From Closterium sp. NIES-65 (taxonomy: Eukaryota > Streptophyta > Zygnematophyceae > Desmidiales > Closteriaceae), in contig CANXME010002591.1 in assembly GCA_948144175.1 (NCBI GenBank), positions 113,501 through 177,500 on the forward strand: a stretch of DNA of 64,000 nucleotides, given 5' to 3'. Numbering within the stretch: the first letter of the stretch is position 1; each line of letters opens with the position of its first letter. The position numbers and the translations under genes are program-made. This document shows positions 20,735 through 32,934 of this stretch, one piece after another. The notes beneath the pieces were generated by a model, which saw only the letters and a program-made list of their open reading frames with translations, did no database searches and had not been told where the DNA came from.

Positions 20735-21660
20735 GCCCTTGCGCTGCCCTCACCTGCGGCCCCGCCACCTTACCTGCGGCCCCGCCGCCCTTCGCTGCGG
20801 CCCCGCCACCTTATCTGTGGCCCCGCTCCCTTCGCTGCGGCCCCGCCACCTTACCTGCGGCCCCGTCGCCTGCTGCTGCGGCCCCGCCACCTTACCTGCG
20901 GCCCCGCCACCTTGCCTGCGGCCCCGCCGCCCTTCGTTGCGGCCCCGCCACCTTACCTGCGGCCCCGTCGCCTGCTGCTGCGGCCCCGCCACCTTACCTG
21001 CGGCCCCGCCGCCCTTTACCTGCGGCCCCGCCACCTTACCTGCGGCCCCGCCACCTTACCTGCGGCCCCGCCGCCCTTCGCTGCGGCCCCGCCACCTTAC
21101 CTGCGGCCCTGTCGCCTGCTGCTGCGGCCCCGCCACCTTACCTGCGGCCCCGCCGCCCTTTACCGGCGGCCTCGCCACCTTACCTGCGGCCCCGCCACCT
21201 TACCTGCGGCCCCGCCGCCCTTCGCTGCGGCCCCGTCGCCTGCTGCTGCGGCCCCGCCACCTTACCTGCGGCCCCACCGCCCTTCACTGCGGCCCTGCCA
21301 CCTTACCTGCGGCCCCGCCGCACTTACCTGCGGCCCCATCGCCTGCTGCAGCGCCGCTCGCCACCGGAGCTGCCCCAGCTGCCATACCCAGCCGAGCAGC
21401 CGACCGCCGCGCCGCCCTGCAGCCGAACCGCCGAGCAGCCCAGCCGCCCAGCAGCCAAGCCGCTCAGAAGCCGAGCCGCCCAGCAGGCGAGCCGCCCAGC
21501 AGCCGAGCCGCCCAGCAGCCGAGCCGCCCAGCAGCCGAGCTGCCCAGAAGCCGAGCCACTCAGTAGCCGAACCACCCTGCAGCCGAGCCGCCCAGTAGCC
21601 GAGCCGCCCAGCAGCCGAGCCGCCCAACAGCCGAGCCGCCCGCGCCGCCGAGCCGCCCGA
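20735..21660 (+). repeat. GC-rich leader array of element I
   Basis: There are more than twenty tandem units of the type CACCTTACCTGCGGCCCCGC (about 20750-21340), followed by GCCGCCCAGCAGCCGA units (about 21430-21650). The unit differs from that of A and B, so the array evolves quickly. Confidence 0.8.
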
Positions 21661-24600
21661 GCCGCCCTGTCTGGTAAGAGCAGCGCCTCTTTCTCAGCAC
21701 TGCCCTTACCCTACTGTTTGCGCTACTGGTCTACTACTGTCATTGCTACCTCTAGTGTCCTCGCTTTTGATGCTGAGGGTCGGGCCATTGACTTTGACGT
21801 CTGGATAGATGACCTGCAGCTTTTCTTACAGTGCGATAGGGCAAACGGACTCTCTCTCTTTGACCTCACCTCCGGTGCCTCTCCTGCCCCTGCTCTTGAT
21901 GCTGACGCTACTGTTCGCTCACAGTGGGCCACCCGCGATGCTGCTGCACGTCTTGCTGTGCGTCGCCACCTTCCTACCTCTGAGCGTGCGCACTTTAGCC
22001 AGTATAAGAGTGCCCAGACCTTGTACGACGCTGTAGTTGCACGCTACTCCTCCCCTGCCACTGCTGCACTGAGCCGCCTCAAGCTACCATACCTCTTCCA
22101 TGACCTTGCTGCCTTTCCCACAGTCGCTGACCTCATTACGCACCTCCGCACTAGTGACACTCGCTACCGCGCTGCGCTTTCTGCTGAGTTCTGCGCCAAG
22201 AACCCCCCCCCCCCCCCATGTACATCACTCTCTACTACATAGTCACCCGTCTCCCTGACTCCCTTCGCGTAGTCAGGGACCACTTTCTCTCAGTCTGTCC
22301 CACCACTCTCACTGTTGACCTCCTCGAGAAGGCCCTCCTAGCAGCGGAGAAGAGCATAGTCGCTGTAGGGGCCTCTCGTGGTGACCCGCGCACCCCCATC
22401 TTTGAGGGGTGTTCCCCCTCCCCTCTCTTGCCCTCTGTTGCCTCTGCTGCTGCGGCCGACCTCGTTGGTCTGGAGTCGGTCGGTGCGGCGTCTACCCCTA
22501 GTGGGAAGCGTCGCTCTGGCAAGGGCAAGGGGGGCAGGGGCGCTGGAGGAGCTAGCGGGGGCGGTGGAGGTGGCGGTGGAGGCAATGGAGGGGGTGGGGG
22601 TGGTGGTGGGAGTGGTGGCGGGGGTGGAGGTGTCGGCAGCGGCAGTGGAGGCGGAGGCGGCGGCGGCGGTGGCGGTGGGAGCGGAGGTGGTGGAGGTGGC
22701 GTAGGTGGAGGAGGCGGTGGCGAAGGAGGAGGAGGAGAAGGTCGTGGCTCTTCGCAGAGGAGTGGCTCCGGTGGTGGTCAGCGCCAGCAGCAGCAGCGCA
22801 GTCGGGAGACCCTGTCCCCTCAGCAGCTCCGTGAGTGGTACCCTGCACGCCAGCGGGGTGGGGGTACTGGTCCGTGCACCTACGTCCTGCGCACCGGCGA
22901 CCGTGCGGGTGAGCAGTGTGGGGGTGCGCACCCCACCCAACGCTGCTTTGGCCGCCTGACGGACGCTTGGCGTCACCAGTTCCCTGAGGCCACTGAGATC
23001 CCTCGCTGGGGCGAGCTGTCTAGGGCAGGGGTAGCTATCTTTGACCTTGACTTTGATGCTATTCTTGCTGCTATGTATACTGTGTCTATTAGTGACGAGG
23101 GTGACTGTTACCGGTGTTTCTCGCCCGACCCGGGCATTGCGACTGCTGCTCTAGGTACTGGTGAGGCTGCTGCTCTTGGTGCTAGCAAGGCTGCTGCTCT
23201 AGGTGATAGTGCGTTTGCTTCCTCCAGTACTGGTGAGTCTGCGCTCTCAGGTACTACGTCGGCTGCGGCCTCCCACACCTTCACACTTGACTCGGGGGCT
23301 TCTCGCTCCTTCTTTCGAGACCGCACCACACTCACGCCGCTTGGTCGGCCAGTTGCAGTCTCCCTGGCAGACCCCTCTGGGGGTCCTGTCCTTGCTCACT
23401 TCTCCACTGTCCTCCCGTGTCCGGCGGCCCCCTCTGGCACCCTGTCTGGTCTTTACCTCCCCTCGTTCTCTACGAACTTGGTGAGTGGTGCTGACCTACA
23501 GGATGCAGGGGTTCACCAGTTCACTCCTGCGAGTCAGCGGGTGACCCACTGCACGGACGCTCGGACAGGCCGACACCTGGCCACGTTTACACGTCGGCCG
23601 GGGTCAAGCCTGTACACACTGACCACTACGTCTCCTCCAGTCACTGAGTCTTGTCAGGTAGCTGCGTCGGGTCAGGTGTTTGCTGCAGCGTCCAGGTCTG
23701 GTCCTGAGTCTGCCCCCTGCTCGTGTCGCCTCCTGTCTCACAAGACTCTCCTCTGGCACCACCGCCTTGGTCACCCCTCCCTGCTTCGTCTCCGAAGCAT
23801 GGCCTCCCGTGTCCTTGTCTCTAGTCTTCCCCGGTTCCTCCCTCCCCTTCCTTTGGGGCCTGGCCCTACCTGCGTCCCCTGTGTCGAGGGGCGGCTGCGG
23901 GCTGCCCCTCACTCCTCTCAGTTTCCTCCGACAGAGGCCCCACTGCAAACGCTTCACATGGACGTGTGGGGCCCGGCCCGCGTCCGTGGACAGGGTCACG
24001 AGCGCTAATTCCTGCTGGTGGTTGACGACTACTCGCGTTACACCACAGTCTTCCCCTTGCGCAGCAAGGGTGATGTCACTGAGGTGTTGATCGACTGGAT
24101 CCGCGCAGCTCGTCTCCAGCTCAGGCAGGGCTTCGGCTCGAACTTTCCTGTTCTGCGTCTGCACTCTGACAGAGGCGGAGAGTTCTCCTCTGGCCTTCTG
24201 CGAGCCTACTGTCGTGCACGAGGCATCCGCCAGACCTTCACGCTTCCGGACTCTCCACAGCAAAATGGGATTGCTGAGCGCCGCATTGGCATGGTCATGG
24301 ACGTCGCCCGTACGTCCATGATGCATGCGGCTGCCCCCCATTTTCTGTGGCCGTTTGCGGTTCGGTACGCGGCGCATCAGATCAATCTTCAGCCCAGGGT
24401 CTCCATGCCGGAGACCTCCCCAGCTTTGATGTGGACGGGGAAGGTTGGCGATGCGTCTGCGTTCCGTGTCTGGGGATCTCGGGCGTTTGTCCGCGACTTG
24501 TCTGCGGACAAGCTGTCCCCTCGTGCTGCTCCTTGCGTCCTCCTGGGTTTCCCCCCTGACGCGCCAAGGTGGCAGTTCTACCACCCCACCTCTCGCCGTG

Positions 24601-24824
24601 TTCTGTCCTCCCAGGACGTCACGTTCAACGAGTCGGTCCCCTACTACCGTCTCTTCCCCTACCGCACTCTGTCCCTCCCCCCGCCACCGCTCTTCCTTGT
24701 GCCAGGTCCCCCCCCGGTAGACCCCCTCCCCCCTCAGGGTCCTGCCCCTTCAGGTGTGTCCCAGGTAGACGCTGTTGAGCCTATCGAGGTCGCTGGTGAC
24801 TCTGGTGTTGCTCAGGGTGCTGAG

Positions 24825-25080
24825 CCTGAGGGTGCTGACTCTGGGGGAGCTGAGCGTGTGGGTGCTACGCCTGGGGGTGCTGAGCCTGAGGGTACTACGA
24901 CTGGGGGTGCTGAGCCTGGGGGTGCTGAGTCTGGGGGTGCTGAGCCTGGGGGTGCTATGCCTGGGGGTGCTGAGCCTGGGGGTGCTGAGCCTGGTGGTGC
25001 TACGCCTGGAGGTGCTGAACTTGGGGGTGCGGAGCCTGAGGGAGCTGGGCCTGCTGGTGCTATGCCTGGCGGTTCTCCGG
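24825..25080 (+). repeat. 15-bp repeat in the integrase-RT linker of element I
   Basis: A minisatellite with unit near CCTGGGGGTGCTGAG encodes GAEPG-type repeats between integrase and reverse transcriptase. The same linker in B, F and G has other copy numbers and unit variants. Confidence 0.75.
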
Positions 25081-27943
25081 GTACTTCTTCTCGCCGAGAG
25101 CCACTTTCTCCACAGGAGCTGCGTGAGTGGTTTGCCCGGCGCTGGAGGCGAGCTACTGGAGCTGGAGGTGCTGCGGGTACTGGAGGTTCTGTTGCTGCTG
25201 AGGGAGCTGGTGCCACGGGTCCCGGAGGTGCTCGTACTGGGAGTGCTGGAGCTGCTGGACCTGCGGTTACTTCTGGAGCTGGAGCTGCTGCGGGTGTTGA
25301 CGTAGAGGCTACTACTGTCGGTCCTGGAGGCGGTCCTGCTGGGGGTACTACTGGTGCTGCTAGAGGTACTGGAGCTGGAGCTGCTACTGGTGCTTGTGCT
25401 GCCACTGGGGGTGCTGGTGCTGCCACTGGGGGTGCTGGTGCTGTCCCTGCTGTGTCTGGAGTCGCCGCGCGGCCTCGGCCGTACTTCGTTCCGCTCCTTC
25501 AGCAGGTTCTTGGTCTTTCGTCTTCTACTGGTCCTCCTCCTCCCCTAGAGTGTCCACAGCCTGTCCTGTCGCAGTTACAGTTACAGCCGGCCTCCCCACT
25601 GCCTGCTCCATCTCCCTACACTGGTCCTACTGGAGGTCTTGCTGAGCATCGTGAGCCTGCGTCTCGCCCTGCATCGCCAGTCCGTACTGCTCGCACTAGT
25701 GGTCGCGGTTCGCGTCAGCGTCCTCCTCCTGTCCCTGGCACGCACGGGATGTCTCTGCGTCAGTCCACTGCTCCTCTGCGTGCCCCTTTGCCTTCTCCTC
25801 CTTAGTCCTCTCTTCCTGCTCTTGCCGACCCGGAGTCGAACTCTCTTCGTGCTGCCAGTCCTACTGTCACGCGTCTCCTTGCTATTGTTTTCACTGACCC
25901 TTCCTTTGAGTGCACTGCTGCGTCTGCCCTAGTTGTTGAGTTCGTCGACTTTGCTGCTCGCTGTCGCCTAGACTACGCCGCCAGTCTTTTTGCTGAGTCT
26001 GAGTCTGTCTGTCTTCCGTCCGTCGGGGGTGAGTTTGCCCTTGGCACGGACGTCCTTGAGGACAGGCAGGAGGAGTTCCAGTGCTTGGCCGCTGCTTCAC
26101 CTCATCTCGTGTCCGTACTGCTTACCCCTGAGGGAGACCCGGATGCACTTGACATCCCGACTCCGCGCTCTTACGCGGAGGCGATAGAGGGTCCCTACTC
26201 CTGTCAGTGGCAGGCAGCTATGGATTCAGAGATGGCTTCCTGGAAGTCCACAGGCACCTACGTTGACGCTGTTCCCCCTCCTGGGGCGAACATTGTCAGT
26301 GGCATGTGGATTTTCAGGGTGAAGCGACCGCCGGGTTCTCCGCCTGTCTTCAAGGCGCGTTACGTGGCTCGTCGCTTCAGTCAGCGGCAGGGAGTTGACT
26401 ACTTTCAGACCTTCTCTCCCACCCCGAAGATGACCACTCTTTGGGTACTGCTGCACATAGCTGCTCACCGTGACTACGAGCTTCACTCTCTTGACTTCAG
26501 CACAGCTTTCCTGCAGGGCAGCCTGCACGAGGAGATCTGGCTGCGCCGCCCACCTGGCTTCACTGGGTCTTTTCCTCCTGGCACCTAGTGGAGCCTCCGG
26601 CGGCCAGTCTACGGTCTCCGCCAGGCACCGCGTGAGTGGCACGACACACTGAGGACTACACTTGCGGCTCTTGGGTTTGCTCCCTCTACTGCCGACCCGT
26701 CGCTGTTTCTGCGCACCGACACTTCTTTGCCGCCGTTCTACATCCTCGTGTACGTCGACGACTTGGTCTTTGCCACAGCTGACACTGCTAGACTCGCCCA
26801 CGTGAAGTCCGAGCTGCAGAAGAGACACACGTGCACAGACCTGGGTGAACTGCGCAGCTACCTTGGCTTGCAGATCACTTGGGACAGAGCACGCCGCACC
26901 ATTACCCTGACTCAGTCCTACATGGTGCAGCAGGTCCTTCAGCGCTTCGGCTTCACGTACTCCTCGCCTCAGGCCACTCCTCTGCCTACTCGCCACTCGC
27001 TCTCAGCTCTGCCTTCGGATGAGTCCGTAGAGTCGAGTGGCCCGTACCCAGAGCTTGTTGGCTGCCTCATGTACCTGATGACCTGCACACGACCTGACCT
27101 TGCATACCCTCTTAGCATTCTAGCACGCTATGTTGCTCCTGGGAGACACAGACCGGAGCACATGGCTGCAGCGAAGAGGGTGTTGCGCTACTTGTGCAGT
27201 ACGTCGGGCATGGGGCTAGTGCTTGGAGGGCAGAGTCCAGTGGTCCTCACTGGGCACGCAGACGCTTCTTGGGCTGACGACCAGGCTACGCAACGGTCGT
27301 CACAGGGTTACACCTTCAGCCTTGGTTCCGGCTCTGTCTCGTGGCGGGCTACCCGCTCGTCTTCTGTTCTCGGCTCCAGTTGTGAGGCTGAGATCTACGC
27401 CGGGGCCATGGCTGCACAGGAGCTTCGCTGGCTTACCTACCTGCTGACTGACCTCGGAGAGCCGCCTCGTTCTCCTCCAGTGCTGTACGTAGACAACAAG
27501 GCCATGCTGGCCTTATGTCGAGAGCAGAGAGTGGAGCACAGAACGAAGCACATTGCTCTCCGCTACTTCCTTGCTCGTGAGCTGCAGCAGCGTGGTCAAC
27601 TGCGCCTTGCGTACGTGGCCTCTGAGGCCAACATTGCTGATATCTTCACCAAGGCACTTGCGCCTTGTGATCATCAGCGCTTCTGTACTCAGCTGGGTCT
27701 TGTGCCTACCTTGCCTCACTTGCTCACCCCTTGACCTTGTTTGTACAGTTGCATATATATATACACCTGCTCTTGCTTGTTTAGCCTTATATATATATAT
27801 GTAATCCTGCATGTGAACTGGCCTTGTGGCCTTGAACTTGTGCTCGGAATGTGTGGTGACTTTGTGATCCACCCTGAGCTTGCTTTGCTTTGCTTGACTG
27901 GTCTTGTGACCCCTTGTTCTCCCCCACTCTGCCTATGGGGGTG

Positions 27944-28070
27944 TGTCAGATTTATATGACAAATCTACTGTAGGCTATAGTGGGGTAGCACATATGGGGT
28001 ACAGCTTTCTAGGGTTTGTACTTGTACCCAACTTTCCCTTAGTTATTTCATTCTCGTTCTAGTTTTCTCA
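27944..28070 (+). repeat. Element A 3' LTR (127 bp)
   Basis: It pairs with 8939-9065. The polypurine tract CTATGGGGGTG lies just before it, and the target duplication GCTCC follows at 28071-28075. Confidence 0.9.
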
Positions 28071-28699
28071 GCTCCAGCAGCGACAGCCCGTTTCATGGTG
28101 ACGGCGTTGACGTGTACCGTTGAAGACTCGGGCGACTGCTAGCGAGGTAGCTCAACCCAGTTACCGCTACTTCGCACCGTGCAGCTACCCGTCGTCCAGT
28201 CAATCACCTCCCAGTAAAATGTCGTGCCCATCGAGTGTCGTCGCGAGCATTTCGTGTGTAAATCCGAAATTTCCCCGCAGCGGACTTTGACTCTCTCCAC
28301 CTTTTCCCGTATGGCCAGTGGCGTGCCGTCTACTAAGCGTGCATCTATCTCAGGTAAACAGCGGCTAAGTGTCAGTTGCAAACTGCGTGCGGTTGCGGTA
28401 TTAACTAAACTGTGACTTGCTCCTCCGTCGATAAAAATCTTCACTTGTGCTCCCTGTATTTTCCCGTGGATCTGTATTGGGCAATCCGTTGCTGTACCCT
28501 CCTTATTCGTCCGAGCCCGATCGATAGCATTGGTACTGTGACTCGGTGAGGGTCGGTGAGGTTGAGCGAGCAGGCAGTCTTGTCAGTAGTTGGCCCGATT
28601 TCCACTGACTGCTGGCGTTTCCTTGCCTTGGAGACTCCCTCCCCTGCTCTGCTCCGCGGTGCCTCAGCTCCTTTGGGCATTCACTCTTGCGATGGCCCG
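28071..28699 (-). mobile_element. Element D segment: aspartic protease region
   Basis: Reading leftwards this carries a retropepsin-like site (IFIDGGASHSLVN) near 28395-28440 and the basic region before it. It is the part of the chromovirus stranded between insertions A and B, each marked by its own target duplication (GCTCC on the left, GCCCG on the right). It is broken. Confidence 0.8.
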
Positions 28700-28831
28700 T
28701 GTCAGAATGTTATAGCTTACTTATTTGTGTAGGCTATAGTGGGGTATCCCATAGGGGGTACAACCCAACTAGGGTTTCCTATTTGTACTCACTTCATTCA
28801 TAGTCATTTCATTCTCGTTCTAACTTTCTCA
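28700..28831 (+). repeat. Element B 5' LTR (132 bp)
   Basis: Identical by eye to 36011-36142. GCCCG precedes it and the primer site TGGTATCGAGC follows. Confidence 0.92.
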
Positions 28832-28949
28832 TGGTATCGAGCAGGTTCCCCCGTGGGAACTTTGCTTAGGGCCCACCACATCGAACCTTTTTTTTTCTGC
28901 CCGGAGCGCGCTCCGGGCCCTTGCTCTTACTTTTTTTTTTTCGATCTGC

Positions 28950-29790
28950 CCTAACGGCCCGAGCGCCGCCTTAGCGAGCCGCCCGCCCTAGCAGCCCGAG
29001 CGCCGCCTTAGCGCCCGCGCCCCGCTGCCCGCCCTCGCGCCGCCTTAGCGGCCTCGCCGCCCCTGATCTCGCGGCCCCGTCGCCCCTGATCTCGCGGCCC
29101 CGCTGACCCTGAAAGCGCGGCCCTCGCCGCCCCTGATCTCGCGGCCCCGCCGCCCAAGCGCTCGCGGCCCCGCCGTCCCTGATCTCACGGCCCCGCCGCC
29201 TCAGCGCTCAAGGCCCCGCCGCCCCTGATCTCGCGGCCCCGCCGCCCCAGCGCTTCCGGCCCCGCTGCCCCTGATACGCGGCCCCGTCGCCCCAGCGCTC
29301 CCGGCCCCGCCGCCCCTGATACGCGGCCCTGCCGCCCCAGCGCTCACGGCCCCGCCGCCCCTGATCTCACGGCCCTGCCGTCCCTGATCCCGCGGCCCCG
29401 CCGCCCCAGCGCTCACGGCCCCGCCGCCCCTGATCTCGCGGCCCCGCCGCCCCAAGCGCTCCCGGCCCCGCCGCCCCTACTACGCGGCCCCGCCGCCCCT
29501 GGTCTCGCGGCCCCGCCGCCCCAGCACTCACGGCCCCGCCGCCCCTTGCTCTCGCGCCGCCCGACTGCAGCAGCCGAGCCGCCCAACTGCAGCAGCTGAG
29601 CCGCCCACCTGCAGCAGCCGAGCCGCCGTACCGCCGAGCAGCAGTGCACCCGAGCCGCCCGGCAGCCGAGCCGCCCCGCCCGAGCCGCCCTACCGCCGAG
29701 CCGCCTGGGAGCCGAGCCGCCCGGGAGCCGAGTCGCTGAGTAGCCGAGCCGCCTTTCTACCGAGCCGCCCGACCTGCCCTGCCCGGTGAG
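28950..29790 (+). repeat. GC-rich leader array of element B
   Basis: Tandem units of the type CGGCCCCGCCGCCCCTGATC alternate with a variant containing CCAGCGCTC, then give way to CCGAGCCGCC units just before gag. Confidence 0.8.
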
Positions 29791-30657
29791 CACTGTACCG
29801 CTCTCACTGCGTGCCCTTCCCCTACTGCTTGCACTGCTTCACTCTCGTCGTCATGGCTACCCCTAGTGTCCTCGCTTTTGACGCTGAGGGTCGAGCCATA
29901 GACTTTGAGGTCTTGCTCGACGACCTGCAGCTAATTTTACAGTGCGATAGGGCGGACGGTCTGTCTCTCTTTGACCTCACCTCTGGCGCCGTCCCTTCCC
30001 CTGCTGCTGATGCTGACGCCACTGTTCGCTCACAGTGGGCCACGCGCGATGCTGCTGCACGTCTTGCTGTACGTCGCCACTTGCCTACCGCTGAGCGCGC
30101 GCACTTTAGCCAGTACAAGAGTGCCCAGACCTTGTACGACGCTGTAGTTGCGCGCTACTCCTCCCCTGCCACTACTGCACTGAGCCGCCTCATGCTCCCC
30201 TTCCTCTTCCCTGACCTTGCCGCCTTTCCCACTGTCGCTGATCTCATCACGCACCTCCGCACTAGTGACACTCGCTACCGCGCTGCGCTTCCTGCTGACT
30301 TCTGCGCCAAGAACCCCCCCCCCATGTACATCACTCTCTACTTCTTAGTCACTCGCCTCCCTGACTCCCTTCGTGTAGTCCGGGACCACTTCCTCGCAGT
30401 CTGTCCCACCACCCTCACAGTCGACAGCCTAGAGAAGGCCCTCCTTGCAGCAGAGAAGAGCAGAGTCCCTGTAGGAGCCTCTCGAGGTGACCCCCGCACC
30501 CCCATCTTTGAGGGGTGTTCTCCTTCCCCTCTCCTGCCCTCTGTCGCCTCTGCCGCTGCGGCCGACCTCGTTGGTCTTGAGTCGGTCGGTGCGGCGTCTG
30601 CCCCTAGCGGGAGACGCCGCTCTGGCAAGGGCAAGGGGGGCAAGGGAGCGGGTGGGG

Positions 30658-30878
30658 CCAGTGGGGGCGGTGGCGGTGGAGGTGGAGGCGGCGGAGGGAG
30701 TGGGGGTGGCGGTGGAGGTGGTAGCGGGGGTGGGGGTGCTAGTGGCAGCAGTGGAGGCGGGAGTGGCGGCGGCGGTGGCGGTGGTAGCGGAGGTGGCGGA
30801 GGTGGCGGCGGTGGAGGTGGAGGCGGGGGCGGTGGAGGCGGAGGCGGGGGTGGCGGAGGTGGAGGTGGTCGGAGTGGA
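30658..30878 (+). repeat. Gly-rich (GGN)n tract in gag of element B
   Basis: An almost pure run of glycine codons (GGT, GGC, GGA, GGG) with occasional serine lies between the gag body and the Cys/His segment. Comparable tracts occur at about 10858-11000 (A), 22553-22740 (I) and 53535-53760 (G), each of different length. Confidence 0.8.
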
Positions 30879-32934
30879 GCTTCGCAGCGGAGCGGCACTG
30901 GTGGCGGTCAGCGCCAGCAGCAGCAGCAGCAGCAGCGTCCTCGCGACGTCCCCACCCCTCAGCAGCTCCGTGAGTGGTACACGCAGCGTCAGCGCGGTGG
31001 GGGTTTTGGTCCCTGCACCTACGTTCTCCGCACTGGCGACCGCACTGGAGAGCAGTGTGGGGGTGCCCACTCCGCCCAGCGCTGCTTTGGCCGCCTGACG
31101 GACGCTTGGCGTCAGCAGTTCCCGGAGGCCGCGGAGATCCCCCGCTGGGGAGAGCTGTCTAGGGCTGGTGTAGCTATCTTTGATCTTGATTTTGATGCTA
31201 TCCTTGCTGCCATGTATGCTGTGACCATTAGTGAGGAGGGTGACTGTTACCGGTGTTTCCCGCCCGACCCGGGCATTGGTACTGCTGCTCCAGGTGCCGG
31301 TGAGGCTTCTGCTTTAGGTGCCAGTGCGTCTGTGCTCTCAGGTGCTCGTGAGACTGCGCTCTCAGGTACTGCGTCGGCTTCGGCCTCCCTCACCTTCACT
31401 CTTGACTCTGGAGCGTCTCGCTCTTTCTTTCGGGACCGCACCACACTTACGCCGCTTAGTCGGCCGGTTGCGGTTTCCCTGGCTGACCCCTCTGGGGGTC
31501 CTGTCCTGTCTCGCTTCTCCACAGTCCTCCCGTGTCCGGCGGCTCCCTCTGGCACCCTGTCTGGTCTCTACCTCCCCTCGTTCTCTACGAACTTGGTGAG
31601 TGGTGCTGACCTACAGGATGCGGGAGTCCACCAGTTCACCCCTGCTAGTCAGCGAGTGACGCACTGCACGGAAGCTAGCACGGGTCGTCACCTGGCTACG
31701 TTTACACGTCAGCCAGGGTCGAGCCTGTACACACTGACCACTGCTTCTCCTGCAGGTGCTAAGTCTGGTAGAGTCCCTTCGTCTGGTCAGGTGTTTGCTG
31801 CAGCGTCCAGGTCTGGTCCTGAGTCTGCCCCCTGTTCGTGTCGCCGTCTGTCTCACGAGACCCTCCTCTGGCACCACCGCCTTGGCCACCCCTCTCTGCT
31901 TCGGCTCAGAGGCATGGCCTCCCGTCTTCTTGTGTCTGGTCCCCCCCGGTCTCTACCTCCCCTTCCTCAGGGCCCTGGCCCTGCCTGTGTCCCCTGTGTC
32001 GAGGGGCGCCAGCGTGCTGCCCCTCACTCCTCCCAGTTTCCTCCGACAGAGGCTCCGTTGTTGACGCTTCACATGGACGTGTGGGGCCCTGCCCGCGTCC
32101 GTGGACTCGTTCACGAGCGCTACTTCCTGTTGGTGGTTGACGACTACTCGCGTTACACCACAGTCTTCCCCTTGCGCAGCAAGGGTGATGTCACTGAGGT
32201 GCTGATCGACTGGATCCGCGCAGCTCGTCTCCAGCTCAGGCAAAGCTTTGGCTCGGACTTTCCTGTGTTGCGTCTGCACTCGGACAGAGGCGGAGAGTTC
32301 TCCTCTGGCCTTCTGCGTGCCTACTGTCGTGCGCGAGGCATCCGCCAGACCTTCACGCTTCCGGACTCCCCGCAGCAAAATGGGATTGCAGAGCGCCGCA
32401 TTGGCATGGTCATGGACGTCGCTCGTACGTCCATGATGCATGCGGCTGCCCCCCATTTTCCGTGGCCGTTTGCGGTCAGGTACGCCGCGCATCAGAACAA
32501 CCTCCACCCCAGGGTCTCCAGGCCGGAGACCTCCCCAGCGCTGCTGTGGACGGGGAAGGTTGGCGATGCGTCGGCGTTCCGGGTCTGGGGATCTCGGGCG
32601 TTTGTCCGCGACTTGTCTGCGGACAAGCTGTCCCCTCGCGCTGCTCCCTGTGTCTTCCTGGGGTTCCCCCCCGACGCCCCTGGGTGGCACTTCTACCACC
32701 CCACCTCTCGCCGTGTTCTGTCCTCCCAGGACGTCACGTTCGACGAGTCGGTACCCTACTACCGCCTCTTCCCCTACCGCACTCCGTCCCTCCCCCCGCC
32801 CCCACTCTTCTTGGTACCAGGTCCCCCCCGGTAGACCCCCTCCCCCCTCAGGGTCCTGCCCCTTCAGGTGTGTCCCAGGTAGACGCGGTCGAGCCTGTCG
32901 AGGTCACTGGTGACTCTGGTGCTGCTGCGGGAGC

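Larger units (their letters stand above)
20382..27943 (+). mobile_element. Element I: copia sister copy fused into element A
   Basis: I begins with its own 128-bp LTR (20382-20509, TGTCAAAAC...TCTCA), a primer site at 20510, a GC-rich leader, gag with a Gly-rich tract, protease-like region, integrase, a repeat-rich linker, reverse transcriptase (YVDDLVF) and RNase H (HADASWADD), with the last open frame ending at 27734. No second copy of its LTR follows; the next LTR is A's. The simplest history is insertion of I into A, followed by homologous recombination that removed one pol 3' half and I's 3' LTR. It is broken in several places. Confidence 0.75.
8939..28070 (+). mobile_element. Element A (composite A/I): Ty1/copia retrotransposon containing H
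   Basis: The matching LTRs are 8939-9065 and 27944-28070 (127 bp, 3 differences), flanked on both sides by GCTCC, a perfect 5-bp target duplication inside D. The primer site at 9066 (TGGTATCGAGCAGG) resembles the initiator tRNA-Met complement. Parts in order: a GC-rich leader array, gag with a glycine-rich stretch, protease-like region, integrase, then element H, a short integrase remainder (20063-20381), the LTR of sister copy I, and I's own gag-pol running to A's 3' end. There is only one reverse transcriptase/RNase H for two 5' halves, which indicates recombination. It is broken in several places. Confidence 0.85.

Noticed and set aside
20750-21650. CRISPR-like array
   Set aside because: The units are contiguous degenerate tandem repeats without unique spacers, and lie in a retroelement leader of a plant-type genome.
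24775-25548. Leu/Val-rich frames over the integrase-RT linkers (also 32910-33611 and 55734-56396)
   Set aside because: They are out-of-frame readings of the GGTGCT-type minisatellite, not membrane proteins.
27750-27805. AT dinucleotide runs after the gag-pol of A/I (also about 48767-48795) as promoters
   Set aside because: They are short microsatellites in the 3' untranslated part, with no gene following; they are better explained by slippage.
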